In this document: in pieces, positions 17,032-25,698 of the stretch
How the letters are laid out: the number at the start of each line of letters is the position of its first letter
Numbering within the stretch: position 1 is the first letter of the stretch
Assembly (NCBI RefSeq): GCF_002844595.1
Contig: NZ_PJNW01000002.1
Location: 806,001 to 870,000 of the forward strand
DNA: 64,000 nt
Origin: Pleomorphomonas diazotrophica
GTDB taxonomy: Bacteria; Pseudomonadota; Alphaproteobacteria; Rhizobiales; Pleomorphomonadaceae
Reading direction: 5' to 3'
Notes under the pieces: model-generated
The model's input: only the letters and a program-made list of their open reading frames with translations
Told to the model about the DNA's origin: nothing
Databases searched by the model: none
Program-made: the position numbers and the translations under genes

Positions 17032-19044
17032 TCAACTTCCGCGGCGGAGATCGTCTGCAATGGCAAGGCGGGCGCCGTCGAGGCGCTCGCGATAGACCTG
17101 GATGTTCTCGAGGACCCGTTGCACGTAGTTGCGCGTCTCGCCGTAGGGGATGCTCTCGATCCAGTCGACAGGGTCGACGCCGGGATTGCGCGGGTCGCCG
17201 AAGCGCTGCACCCATTCGCGAACACGGCTCTTGCCGGCGTTGTAGGCGGCAAAGGTCAGGATATAGGAACCGCCGAACTCATCCAGAAGCTCACGAAGAT
17301 GGGCGGCGCCCAGTGTGGCGTTGTAGCCGGGATCGCTGGTGAGGCGATCCTTGGAAAACTTGACGCCGATCGCTTTCGCCGTGTTGGCTGCGGTGGTCGG
17401 AATGAGCTGCAAGAGACCGAGGGCGCCGGCCGACGAACGGGCGCGCGGATCAAAGGCGCTTTCCTGACGGGCGATGCCATAGACCATCGCCGTTTCCACC
17501 AGCTTCTGATGGCGGGCGCTTTCGGGAATCGCGTCGAGCGGAAAAGCGAGGCGCTCGGCTCCGAGGCCGCGATCGGCGGCAAGCTTGCCGATCTGGAGGG
17601 CAAGCCGGTGGTCGCCCTGGCTCTCGGCGAAGCCAGCGAGCAGCGCCACTTGGCCGCCGGTGGGCAGCGTCTTCGCCAGTTCGAGATAGAGGAGGTTGGC
17701 ATCGCTGTCCCGACCGGCCCTCAGCAACTGCACCAGAACGCGAGCAAGGTCGGTGCGCGCGAAGGCGGCCCGGTCGGCGTCGCTGGGTTTCGGCGCCGGC
17801 GGCATGCCAAGGGTCGGAAGGCCAAGCTTCACGCGCGACAACTGACCGTAGAAGGTAAACTCGTCAGCGGCGGCACGGCCGTAGCGGTTGCGCGCGTTGT
17901 CGATGCGGCCGGCGGCCTCCTCGGCGCGGGCAATCCAGTAGTTGGCACGGGCGCGGGAAATCGGCTTCTGGGACACCGTTTCGAGATCGGCGAAATGCCG
18001 GAGCGCCGACTGCGGATCCTTGAGGAAGCGCAGGGCATACCAGCCGGCATGGAAATAGGCTTCCTGCAGCGTGGTTTCGTTGCCGCCCGCCTGGCTGGCC
18101 ACGACCTTGTAGGCGAGGCGATGGCTGCTCTTCTCCATGAGGTCGCGCGACACGATGCGCCGCTCCACCCACCACTCATCGCCGTGCGGCGCCGTTGCCT
18201 TGGCGGCGACCGACAGAATGGCCTTGGCCGCATCCTCCGGCCGGTCGGCGCGGCGATGCCATTCGGCGAGCGTGAAGGCGTAAAGCGGATCCTTGCGGGC
18301 AGCCTTCGGCACGGCGTCGAGCTTGCGGCCGGCGTCAGAGCTGCCGCGCAGCACGGCGGTGCGGGCTGCGGCGAGGGCGGCATAGCCGTCGGTCAAGTAG
18401 GGCGTGAGCGCCGCCGCCTGGGTGACGCGGTCGGCGTACATCAGCATGTCGTAGCGCGCCTTGTGCTGGGCGCGGGTCAACACGCCTCCGAACTCGGCCA
18501 TCACCGCCTTGTCGTCGGCCGGCGACAAGGGTTCGCGCGCCCACCAGGCACCGAGCAGCGCCGATGCGTCGGCGTTGCGGCCTGTGGCGATCAAGGCGCG
18601 GGCGAGCGACTTCGTTCCCTTGTCAGAGATCGGTGCCGAACCGCCATAGGCGGCGATCTCGTCGGCCGGGGCGAGATTCATGTCGGTGAGTGCCTGCTCG
18701 GCCCGGCGGCGCATCAACTCCACCGAGGGCCAATCGGGGCGGCGGCGCGCGAAATCGGTGATGGTGGCGGGCGTCAACCCTTCGGCGCCGCGACGAATGG
18801 CCATCCAGGTGACGATGTCGCGATCAATCTCCGGCAGGCTGGCGGCGATGGTGAGGGCACCGGCGAGGTTTCTGGAATCGAGCGCGTCAAGGGCCGAACG
18901 CAGACCGTCGACACTGCTCTGCGACAGGTTCGGCAGCGCACCTGTGATGTCGGCAGCGGGGCCGGCAAGGCTCGGTAACGGCTCCGACAGCATGGCCGGC
19001 AGGGCGATCAGCAGCGCGGCAACGAGCGAAGGCGTCTTGAGCAT
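17032..19044 (-). CDS. soluble lytic murein transglycosylase (Slt family)
   Basis: A 670-residue periplasmic enzyme that cleaves the glycan strand of peptidoglycan, giving 1,6-anhydromuropeptides. The ATG at 19044 (MLKTPSLVAALLIALPAM) is chosen because AGGG lies 6 bases upstream and it opens a signal peptide. A long alpha-helical superhelix (about 60-480) is followed by the GH23 domain with the catalytic Glu in GIARQESAFDPRARS, then GALGLLQLIPTTA and FAAYNAGKSRVREWVQRFG. The open frame extends about 180 residues upstream through non-coding DNA. It is divergent from dapA. Confidence 0.93.
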   Translation of the reverse strand: MLKTPSLVAALLIALPAMLSEPLPSLAGPAADITGALPNLSQSSVDGLRSALDALDSRNLAGALTIAASLPEIDRDIVTWMAIRRGAEGLTPATITDFARRRPDWPSVELMRRRAEQALTDMNLAPADEIAAYGGSAPISDKGTKSLARALIATGRNADASALLGAWWAREPLSPADDKAVMAEFGGVLTRAQHKARYDMLMYADRVTQAAALTPYLTDGYAALAAARTAVLRGSSDAGRKLDAVPKAARKDPLYAFTLAEWHRRADRPEDAAKAILSVAAKATAPHGDEWWVERRIVSRDLMEKSSHRLAYKVVASQAGGNETTLQEAYFHAGWYALRFLKDPQSALRHFADLETVSQKPISRARANYWIARAEEAAGRIDNARNRYGRAAADEFTFYGQLSRVKLGLPTLGMPPAPKPSDADRAAFARTDLARVLVQLLRAGRDSDANLLYLELAKTLPTGGQVALLAGFAESQGDHRLALQIGKLAADRGLGAERLAFPLDAIPESARHQKLVETAMVYGIARQESAFDPRARSSAGALGLLQLIPTTAANTAKAIGVKFSKDRLTSDPGYNATLGAAHLRELLDEFGGSYILTFAAYNAGKSRVREWVQRFGDPRNPGVDPVDWIESIPYGETRNYVQRVLENIQVYRERLDGARLAIADDLRRGS

Positions 19045-19147
19045 GGCAACCCTCATCAAGTGAAAATTAACTTCAAGATGTCGCCACTTTGTTGAGGAAA
19101 TCTTGACGCCGCCGACGGGGGGAGGGTGAACCCGATTTATGACACGG

Positions 19148-19170
19148 CTTTGTGGCAAATTTCCACAAAG
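19148..19170. promoter_or_regulatory. perfect 8-bp palindrome upstream of dapA
   Basis: CTTTGTGG (19148-19155) and CCACAAAG (19163-19170) with a 7-base AT-rich spacer, in the slt-dapA divergent intergenic region, about 105 bases before each start. Its form suits a dimeric regulator or a -35-proximal operator. No known consensus was recognised. Confidence 0.4.
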
Positions 19171-19273
19171 GCGGGCGGAGCAGTTGTCCTTCGCCCATCC
19201 TCGCCTTATTGTCCGCCGGCTGCGGACCGGGGGGCACTTTCGCTTCCCGCCCAGTCCATCATGAAGAGGGATC

Positions 19274-20149
19274 ATGTTCAAGGGATCGATCACCGCGCTC
19301 GTCACGCCTTTTCGCGACGGTGCCATCGATTGGAAAGCCTTCGAAGCTTTCGTCGATTGGCAGGTCACGGAAGGCAGCCACGGCCTGGTTCCGGTGGGGA
19401 CCACGGGCGAAAGCCCGACGCTTAGCCATGACGAGCACAAACGGGTGGTCGAGGCCTGCATCAAGGTGACGGCCGGCCGCGTGCCGGTGATCGCCGGCGC
19501 CGGCTCCAACAACACGGCCGAGGCCATTGATCTCGCCCAGTTCGCCGAAAAGGCCGGGGCGAACGCGCTGCTCGTCGTCACGCCCTATTACAACAAGCCG
19601 AACCAGGAAGGCCTTTACCGGCACTTCAAGGCGATCAACGACGCCGTCGGCCTGCCGATCTTCATCTACAACATCCCCGGACGGTCGGTGATCGACATGT
19701 CGGTGGAGACGATGGCTCGGCTCAACGAGCTCAGGAACATCGTCGGGGTCAAGGATGCCACGGCGAAGCTCGAACGCGTGTCCGCCCAGCGGCAGGCGAT
19801 GGGTCCCGGCTTCATCCAGCTCTCGGGCGAGGATGGAACAGCGTTGGCCTTCATGGCCCACGGCGGGCATGGCTGCATTTCGGTGACGGCCAACATCGCG
19901 CCGCGCCTTTGTGCCGAGTTCCAGAACGCTTGCCTCTCGGGCGACTTCGCGACAGCGCTGTCGATCCAGGACAAGCTGTTCCCGCTGCACAACGCGCTGT
20001 TCATCGAGCCGAACCCGCAGGGTGCCAAATACGCCCTGTCGCTGATCGGCAAGATGCAGAACGAGCTGCGCCTGCCGCTGGTGCCGGTGGCGCCCTCGAC
20101 GGAAGCGGCCCTGCGCAAGGCGCTCGAGCACGCCGGCCTTCTGAACTGA
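19274..20149 (+). CDS. dapA: 4-hydroxy-tetrahydrodipicolinate synthase
   Basis: A 291-residue TIM-barrel enzyme that condenses pyruvate with aspartate semialdehyde, the first committed step of lysine and diaminopimelate synthesis. The Schiff-base Lys160 (GVKDATAKL), Tyr132 (YNIPGRSV), and Thr43-Thr44 (GTTGESPTL) are present. SmpB follows by 13 bases in the same direction. The nearby lytic transglycosylase is divergent. Confidence 0.97.
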   Translation: MFKGSITALVTPFRDGAIDWKAFEAFVDWQVTEGSHGLVPVGTTGESPTLSHDEHKRVVEACIKVTAGRVPVIAGAGSNNTAEAIDLAQFAEKAGANALLVVTPYYNKPNQEGLYRHFKAINDAVGLPIFIYNIPGRSVIDMSVETMARLNELRNIVGVKDATAKLERVSAQRQAMGPGFIQLSGEDGTALAFMAHGGHGCISVTANIAPRLCAEFQNACLSGDFATALSIQDKLFPLHNALFIEPNPQGAKYALSLIGKMQNELRLPLVPVAPSTEAALRKALEHAGLLN

Positions 20150-20162
20150 CGGATGGCAGGTG

Positions 20163-20645
20163 ATGGCGCAGAAGAAGAAAAAGGCCGATCCGAACCGGAA
20201 GGTCGTCGCCGACAACCGGGCGGCGCGCTATCACTACGCGCTCGGCGAAAAGCTCGAGGCGGGCATCATGCTGCTCGGCACGGAGGTGAAAAGCCTGCGT
20301 GCCGGGCGCATCAACCTGGGAGAGGCCTATGTCGGCGTCGCCGGCAGCGAGGTCTACCTCTACAACGCCCACATCCCCGAGTATCTCCAGGGCAACCGGT
20401 TCAATCACGAGCTCAGGCGTCCGCGCAAACTCCTGTTGCATCGCAGGCAGATCGACCGGCTGATCGCCTCGATCCAGCGCCAGGGCATGACCATCGTGCC
20501 GCTCCGCCTCTATTTCAACGAGCGCGGCATGGCGAAATGCGAGATATCGGTGGCCGAGGGCAAGAAGCTGCACGACAAGCGGCAGGCGACCAAGGAACGC
20601 GACTGGAACCGCGAGAAGGCACGGCTGCTTCGCTCGCACAACTGA
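20163..20645 (+). CDS. smpB: SsrA-binding protein SmpB
   Basis: A 160-residue RNA-binding protein that carries tmRNA to stalled ribosomes. The core ([39 protein letters not shown]) and the basic C-terminal tail ([24 protein letters not shown]) are complete. The ATG at 20163 follows a GTG at 20160 in frame; either could start. Confidence 0.97.
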   Translation: MAQKKKKADPNRKVVADNRAARYHYALGEKLEAGIMLLGTEVKSLRAGRINLGEAYVGVAGSEVYLYNAHIPEYLQGNRFNHELRRPRKLLLHRRQIDRLIASIQRQGMTIVPLRLYFNERGMAKCEISVAEGKKLHDKRQATKERDWNREKARLLRSHN

Positions 20646-20696
20646 GCGAATCCCTTGCCAAGACGACGAAAAGTCGACATGGTCGCGCGCCGGCAG

Positions 20697-20786
20697 GGAC
20701 GGATGGCCGAGTGGTTTAAGGCAGCGGTCTTGAAAACCGCCGAGGGTGCAAGCCCTCCGTGAGTTCGAATCTCACTCCGTCCGCCA
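20697..20786 (+). tRNA. tRNA-Ser (anticodon TGA)
   Basis: A 90-base class II tRNA. The acceptor stem GGACGGA pairs with TCCGTCC; the anticodon loop CTTGAAA reads TGA; a long variable arm (GAGGGTGCAAGCCCTC) follows; the T-arm is GAGTTCGAATCTC, and CCA is encoded. The accessory genes start about 350 bases downstream, but no direct repeat of the tRNA 3' end was seen, so an integrated element is not supported. Confidence 0.96.
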
Positions 20787-21142
20787 TCGGGCGCCGATAG
20801 CCCTCTATTGTGCGATATGACCGCCAATGGTCGCGCGTCCAGCAAGTGGCGCGACGGTTGACGATTCTAGGCTTCAGCTCGGGTATGTTCGGCAGGACCA
20901 CACATTGATTCAGTGCAACTGTGGCAAGTTACGCCCTCATTTGCGACGTAGAACGCCAAGTGGAGATGGGGAATCTAACGTTCGTGAAACATCCCCGCCA
21001 ACACCTGTTGTACAAGATCCGAGACCGCAACATTGTGACGCGATCCGCGTGACCGGCGAGGTCAGTGGGATCACCATCGGGGAGCGCGGATCGTTTGGGA
21101 CGCCGCTCGCCGAGCTCTCCGCTAAACGAAGGGAGACTGCCG
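20787..21142. other. 356-base stretch without a recognised gene
   Basis: Lies between tRNA-Ser and the LysE gene and has a lower GC content than its surroundings. It must hold the LysE promoter. Open frames on the minus strand across it look like shadows. No attachment repeat was found. Confidence 0.5.
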
Positions 21143-21781
21143 ATGTCTGCATCTCTTGCAATCTTCAGCATCCTCGGAGCGATTCTCCTCGGCGCTGTTA
21201 GTCCCGGCCCAAGCTTTGTCCTCGTGTCCCGCATTTCCATGAAGTCATCCCGTATGGACAGCTTGGCGGCGGCTTTAGGAATGGGCATCGGAGGTGCGAT
21301 CTTTGCGACATTGGCGCTGTTTGGTCTCGTGACGATCCTTCTTCAGGTGGAATGGCTGTACTTGGCGCTTCGCGTTCTCGGCGGCTTCTACCTAGTCTAC
21401 CTCGGCATCCGCATATGGTGCGGTGCGTCGGAGCCGCTCGACGTTTCGAACGCAGACACGACGCGTCCATCTTCGACCGTCCGTTCGTTCGCACTGGGGC
21501 TCGTCACACAGCTAAGCAATCCCAAGACGGCGATCGTTTATGCCAGCATCTTTGCAGTTCTCCTGCCCGCATCGGCGCCGTCGTGGTTATTCCTGTCGTT
21601 GCCGCCGCTGGTCTTTGCGCTGGAAACGTCATGGTACGCCGTTGTCGCCTTAGCTTTCTCGGCACAAAGGCCCCGCGCTGCCTACCTGCGCTCAAAGGTA
21701 TGGGTGGATCGGGCTGCCGGTGCGGTACTGGGAGTCCTTGGGGCACGGCTTGTCTCGGAGACGTTCCTCTCGAGGAGCTGA
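21143..21781 (+). CDS. LysE/RhtB family amino-acid exporter
   Basis: A 212-residue inner-membrane protein of the LysE/RhtB family, exporting amino acids or their derivatives. The ATG at 21143 follows GAAGGGAG at 7 bases. The N-terminal motif GAVSPGPSFVLVSRISM is the family hallmark, with about six hydrophobic segments and GLVTQLSNPKTAIVYASIF in the middle. It stands alone and converges with the alpha/beta hydrolase. The substrate cannot be inferred. Confidence 0.9.
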   Translation: MSASLAIFSILGAILLGAVSPGPSFVLVSRISMKSSRMDSLAAALGMGIGGAIFATLALFGLVTILLQVEWLYLALRVLGGFYLVYLGIRIWCGASEPLDVSNADTTRPSSTVRSFALGLVTQLSNPKTAIVYASIFAVLLPASAPSWLFLSLPPLVFALETSWYAVVALAFSAQRPRAAYLRSKVWVDRAAGAVLGVLGARLVSETFLSRS

Positions 21782-21974
21782 CGCAGCCAACGGCATGGAG
21801 GTCTCCGCTTCCTGGATCCGGAGACAGAAGCGGACGGCCCCCCATCCTCCATCGTCGCTCCACTGAGGTTGAGGAGAGGCATGGCGGGCTGTGGCGTAAA
21901 CGTAGTTCTCCATTTCATCGCTCTCAACTCGCCAGAGCGATACGATGACCATGTTTGGGTGCGCTTTGACGCCG

Positions 21975-22838
21975 CTAAGTTTGGCGAGCGGAGAGGCCGT
22001 CGGCGAACTGGAGCAATGCTGCGACAAGCAGGTCCGGCGCCTCAACCGACAGCAACTCGCCACTGCCCGGAATCGTCTTTCCCTGTACCCGGCTGGCGCC
22101 TGCCTTGCGTAAGCCATCAAGATACGGGTCGATTGGCCGGCGATCGGCGTCGCCACGCAGGTAGAGAATGGGGGTGTCGATCGGTTGGGTGACGGCGTTG
22201 TGCTCCGCATCCTGGGGCATGGAGCGGTACCAGTCGAAGCCGGTACGAAGCGCTGATGGCGTCGCGTATTGCTCGACGCAGGCTCGGCGAAGCTGGTCGT
22301 CGAGCTTCGTCTTGTCGGCAGCCAGCATGTCGAGAAAGAAATCGAAATAGGCCCGTTCGCGTCCGGTGACCAAGATTTCCGGAAGATTGGTAATTTGGTG
22401 CAGGGCGAAATGCCAGATTTGCGGATGGGCGAGCAGCTCGTTCCACGGATCGAGCCCCGGCAGGACCGTGTTCATGATCACCGCGCCGGCGACCCGGTTG
22501 CCGAAGTCGCGCGCCGCCGCGAAGGCGATCATGCCGCCGACGTCGACACCCGCCACAATGAGGTCCCTGGCGCCTAGGGCATTGGCACCGTCAAGGATCG
22601 CCTCGGCGATATCGGCTTTCAACGTTGGGATCGGGGTGCCGCCTGTCGATTTGCCAGTGCCGGGAAGGTCGAACGCGAGGACGAACCGCTCCTTGCTCAA
22701 TTGCGGCATTACCGGCGCCCAGATCGCGCTGCAAAGCGGCCAGCCATGGAGAAGGACGATGGCGGGGCGTTCGGATGAGCCGGCAGTGAGCGCCGCAAGG
22801 CGGAGAGCTCCGACTTCGGCGAATGCTTGCGTGGACAT
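21975..22838 (-). CDS. alpha/beta hydrolase, epoxide hydrolase/dehalogenase-like, catalytic His replaced
   Basis: A 287-residue alpha/beta hydrolase with oxyanion motif HGWP (31-34) and an Asp nucleophile elbow GVDVGG (Asp99), as in epoxide hydrolases and haloalkane/fluoroacetate dehalogenases. At the end of the fold, where the family has GxGHFxxxExP, the sequence is GSGELLSVEAP: Glu261 stands in the place of the catalytic His, read directly as GAG. No signal peptide. It may be inactive, or the chemistry may differ. It is upstream of nothing else on its strand; the GlxA-type regulator gene ends 51 bases upstream, so the two may be co-transcribed. Confidence 0.82.
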   Translation of the reverse strand: MSTQAFAEVGALRLAALTAGSSERPAIVLLHGWPLCSAIWAPVMPQLSKERFVLAFDLPGTGKSTGGTPIPTLKADIAEAILDGANALGARDLIVAGVDVGGMIAFAAARDFGNRVAGAVIMNTVLPGLDPWNELLAHPQIWHFALHQITNLPEILVTGRERAYFDFFLDMLAADKTKLDDQLRRACVEQYATPSALRTGFDWYRSMPQDAEHNAVTQPIDTPILYLRGDADRRPIDPYLDGLRKAGASRVQGKTIPGSGELLSVEAPDLLVAALLQFADGLSARQT

Positions 22839-22889
22839 CAGCCGGTAACGGCTTGGCCGTCATTTGGTTCCCGGAAACCTACCGCATTG

Positions 22890-23831
22890 TCATCCGAAGG
22901 CGCGGCGGATGGCTTGCGGCGGCTGCCGAAAGTGCCTCAGGAAGGCACGACGCATGCGTTCCGGGTCACCGAACCCGGTCGTTGCCGCAATCTGCTCGAT
23001 CGGTTCACGCGAGTTTTCCACCCGCTCTCGCGCCGCTTCCAGCCTGAGACGCTCGACCGCCTTGGCGGGGCTGGTACCGACCTCGCGCAAGAAGGCGCGC
23101 GCGAAATTGCGCGGGCTCATGGCCATGCGCTCGGCGAGTTGTTCCACCGTAAGCCGCTCGGCAAGATTGGCACGCATCCAATCGAGCAGCGGAGAGAAGA
23201 TTCCGGCGTCGCCGCCCAGCTCGGCAAGCGCGGAGAACTGCGACTGGCCGCCCGGCCGGCGATAATAAACCACCATTTCCTGCGCCACACGCCGGGCGAC
23301 CTTTTCGCCCAGATCGTCGGCGATCAACGCAAGGGCGAGGTCGATGCCGGCGCTGATCCCCGCTGACGTCCAGGTTTCGCCGTCGCGGATGTGGATACGA
23401 TCGGCTTCGACCATGACCGCCGGAAACAGCTGCTGAAGCTGTTCCGCTCGACGCCAATGGGTCGTTGCTCGCTTGCCATCGAGCAAACCTGCCGCAGCCA
23501 GCGGAAATGCACCGGAGCAGACGCTGCACATGCGTCGGACATCGGCAGCGCGGTTGCGCAGAAAGGCAATCGTATCAGGGCATTGCATCGCATCGCGACT
23601 GCCGTTGCCGCCGGAGACGATCAGTGTGTCGAGGTTGGCGGCCTTGGACACAGCCACGCTATCCATCGAGGCACCCGACGAACTTGCGACCGATCCGCCC
23701 TCGATCGACAGGATCGTCAGCCGATAGGCGTTCGGCCTTGCCCGGCCGGCAATCTCGAACACGGTGATCGGCCCGGCGACGTCGAGGAGCTGGAAGTCGT
23801 TGTAGAGAAAGATGCCGATGTTCTTGGTCAT
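22890..23831 (-). CDS. GlxA family transcriptional regulator (DJ-1/PfpI domain plus AraC HTH)
   Basis: A 313-residue regulator with an N-terminal DJ-1/PfpI-type sensing domain (about 3-165; CSVCSGAFPLAAAGLLDGKRATTHW) and a C-terminal AraC-type DNA-binding domain (about 215-310; LTVEQLAERMAMSPRNFARAFLREVGTSPAKAVERLRLEAARE). The ATG at 23831 is chosen because it begins the conserved first strand (KNIGIFLYNDFQLLDVAGP); a longer frame to 23924 would overlap the divergent gene. It is divergent from the isonitrile hydratase homologue and likely controls it. Confidence 0.9.
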   Translation of the reverse strand: MTKNIGIFLYNDFQLLDVAGPITVFEIAGRARPNAYRLTILSIEGGSVASSSGASMDSVAVSKAANLDTLIVSGGNGSRDAMQCPDTIAFLRNRAADVRRMCSVCSGAFPLAAAGLLDGKRATTHWRRAEQLQQLFPAVMVEADRIHIRDGETWTSAGISAGIDLALALIADDLGEKVARRVAQEMVVYYRRPGGQSQFSALAELGGDAGIFSPLLDWMRANLAERLTVEQLAERMAMSPRNFARAFLREVGTSPAKAVERLRLEAARERVENSREPIEQIAATTGFGDPERMRRAFLRHFRQPPQAIRRAFG

Positions 23832-23908
23832 GGCTGAAAACGAGGGATCCTTGTCGTTTCGCCAGGTTGCTCGCTCCGGCATGATGGAGCAAGCAAAAAG
23901 GAAGTCCC
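23832..23908. promoter_or_regulatory. divergent promoter between glxA-type regulator and isonitrile hydratase homologue
   Basis: A 77-base gap between two divergent starts, so both promoters and the regulator's binding site should be here. The plus-strand gene has AAGGAAG before its ATG. No clear -35/-10 pair was assigned. Confidence 0.5.
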
Positions 23909-24613
23909 ATGACCATGTCGCCATTCAGAGTCGTCTTCGCCATCTATCCCGGCATGACACAGCTCGACTTCACCGGGCCATATCAGTTCTTGTCGCGCCT
24001 GCCGCAAGGCGAGGTGGTCGTTGCCAGCGCGGCAGGGGGAAACGTGGCCAGCGAAGGGCTGATTTTCGCGGCAACCCAACGGCTTGCCGATATTTCTTCC
24101 TGTGACCTGATCTGCGTTCCCGGCGGCGCAAATGCGACGACCGTTGCGTTGGACACCGATTTTATCGGAGAAATCAGGCGCCTGGCGTTCACCGCGCGTT
24201 ATGTCACGTCGGTCTGCACCGGGTCGCTGATCCTCGGCGCGGCGGGCCTTCTGAAGGGACGGCGCGCCGCCTGCCACTGGGCATGGCGGCATCTGCTGCC
24301 CTTATATGACGCAATCGCCGATGAGGGGCGTGTTGTTCGGGACGGCAACCTCATCACCGGTGGTGGGGTGACGGCCGGTATCGACTTCGCGCTGGCAGTG
24401 CTGGCTGAGGTCGCCGGAGCCACAGCGGCTCAGGCGATCCAGCTCGGGCTCGAGTATGCGCCGGCGCCGCCTTTCAGCGCCGGGCATCCCGACAGTGCTC
24501 CGCCTGCGGTTCTCACCGCCTATCGCGAACGAATGGCCGGCCTGCTACCGCTTCGGGAAGCCGAAGCTCGCGCAGCTGCCGAACGACTCGCTGCCATGGC
24601 GAGCGAAAGATGA
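23909..24613 (+). CDS. inhA: isonitrile hydratase homologue (DJ-1/PfpI family)
   Basis: A 234-residue DJ-1/PfpI protein that resembles Pseudomonas isonitrile hydratase, which hydrates isonitriles to N-substituted formamides. It keeps the residues reported as important there: Asp20 in QLDFTGP, and Cys103-Thr104 in RYVTSVCTGSLILGAAGLL. It also keeps the later segments RVVRDGNLITGGGVTAGIDFAL and LEYAPAPPFSAGHPD. There is no AraC domain, which distinguishes it from the divergent regulator. The match to the enzyme was made from memory of the family and not by a search. Confidence 0.8.
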   Translation: MTMSPFRVVFAIYPGMTQLDFTGPYQFLSRLPQGEVVVASAAGGNVASEGLIFAATQRLADISSCDLICVPGGANATTVALDTDFIGEIRRLAFTARYVTSVCTGSLILGAAGLLKGRRAACHWAWRHLLPLYDAIADEGRVVRDGNLITGGGVTAGIDFALAVLAEVAGATAAQAIQLGLEYAPAPPFSAGHPDSAPPAVLTAYRERMAGLLPLREAEARAAAERLAAMASER

Positions 24614-24619
24614 CGGAGA

Positions 24620-24649
24620 TTGTCATGCATCCTCACGGACGCATGACAA
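24620..24649. terminator. hairpin between convergent inhA and ftcR
   Basis: TTGTCATGC (24620-24628) and GCATGACAA (24641-24649) form a perfect 9-bp stem with a 12-base loop, 6 bases after the isonitrile hydratase stop and 43 bases beyond the ftcR stop. There is no long T-run, so it is probably a weak or bidirectional terminator. Confidence 0.5.
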
Positions 24650-24692
24650 CTTCGCTTTGTCATCGCATCGGACCGCGGCTGGACGTTGGCCT

Positions 24693-25367
24693 TCAGCCGT
24701 TTTCCAGCATGTAGCCGACATAGCGTTTGGAATCGATCGGATCGAAGCCGAGGCGCGCCCGCAACTTCTTGCGCAGCTTGCTGATGTGGCTTTCGATCAC
24801 GCTCTCTTCGACCTCTTCGTTGCAGAAGCCGTAGACGAAGCCGAAGATCTTTTCCTTGGTGACGCGTTTGTTTTGATTTCGCACCAGGTACTCAAGGATC
24901 CGGCGTTCGCGGCGCGGTAGCACGAAGGGTTCGCCATTCACTTCCGGGTCGCGCCCGTCGAAGAAGACGCGCATCGACCCGATGATCCGGCAATCCTCGG
25001 TCTGACCGCCGGCCCGGCGCTGGATGGCGCCGGCCCGGGCGATGATTTCGCGGACATGAACCGGCTGCCGGACGACGTCGTCGACGCCGACGGCGAACAG
25101 ATTCAGTGTCTGCTCGAGGCTGGGAACGTCACTGAAGGCAATCAGAGGAGCACCGCATCTCTCACGGATGATTTTCGGCACCGACTGACGATCTTCGCAA
25201 CTGCCCAGCAGAAAGCCCTCGATGGTTAAAAGGTCGCTGTCAGGTGCGGCCCCCATCCAGTCTCGGAACTCCGGCGATCGAAACCCGATCGAGGAAACCC
25301 CTTCTCGTTCAAACCCTGACGCATAGCCGGAAGTTACAATCTTCCGGTCATCAATGATAACGAACAT
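24693..25367 (-). CDS. ftcR: flagellar transcriptional regulator FtcR (Rem)
   Basis: A 224-residue OmpR-type regulator, the flagellar master activator of Brucella (FtcR) and Sinorhizobium (Rem). A receiver-like domain (1-115) precedes a winged helix (about 130-224; RRERRILEYLVRN, ESVIESHISKLRKKLRA). The receiver is degenerate: Glu50 occupies the phospho-acceptor strand (DLLTIEGFLLG) and Gln101 replaces the usual Lys before Pro, while the acidic pair Asp6-Asp7 is kept. It therefore probably acts without phosphorylation. It lies at the left end of the flagellar locus behind an AT-rich 331-base region. Confidence 0.92.
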   Translation of the reverse strand: MFVIIDDRKIVTSGYASGFEREGVSSIGFRSPEFRDWMGAAPDSDLLTIEGFLLGSCEDRQSVPKIIRERCGAPLIAFSDVPSLEQTLNLFAVGVDDVVRQPVHVREIIARAGAIQRRAGGQTEDCRIIGSMRVFFDGRDPEVNGEPFVLPRRERRILEYLVRNQNKRVTKEKIFGFVYGFCNEEVEESVIESHISKLRKKLRARLGFDPIDSKRYVGYMLENG

Positions 25368-25698
25368 AGCTCACATTCCCCGTCAATCGACCTGTTGGTA
25401 AAGATCAACGTCGGGAATACGCTAGGTTGATAAGTGTGGATTGGTCAACGTTTTGCCATATGTATCTGGCATGCTTCTGGAGACGTGTTTATATATTTGG
25501 AAACGCTACCAGTCCAATTTGTCAGACAAACGCCGCGATTAAGTACTGAAAAATTCGATAAAATTAAGAACTGTTGTCAATGAAGTTCATTTTCTATTCA
25601 TAATGGGTTTCATCTATACGCCGTTCCCAACCCCGGTCAAGTCCCCTGGGGTATACGCTCCGTGTATTTGCTTAAACTTTGATGAGCGATCAGCCGGT
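25368..25698. promoter_or_regulatory. AT-rich regulatory region upstream of ftcR
   Basis: A 331-base gene-free stretch, markedly AT-rich against its surroundings (for example TGTTTATATATTTGG and GATAAAATTAAGAAC). It lies upstream of ftcR and downstream of the lytic transglycosylase gene. It is a likely site for input to the flagellar master regulator, for example nucleoid proteins or upstream activators. No CTTG-type box as seen at other flagellar units was found here. Confidence 0.55.

Noticed and set aside
17119-18978. Open frame of over 600 codons antisense to the lytic transglycosylase
   Set aside because: No recognisable domain, Gly/Arg-rich shadow composition, and the minus-strand gene has all family motifs.
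21786-21974. Possible gene remnant between the LysE gene and the alpha/beta hydrolase
   Set aside because: Both strands give short open segments, but no family motif was seen; it is most likely just a convergent intergenic region.
20697-24613. Possible genomic island inserted at tRNA-Ser
   Set aside because: No integrase, no direct repeat of the tRNA 3' end and no mobility genes; the accessory character of the genes alone is not enough.
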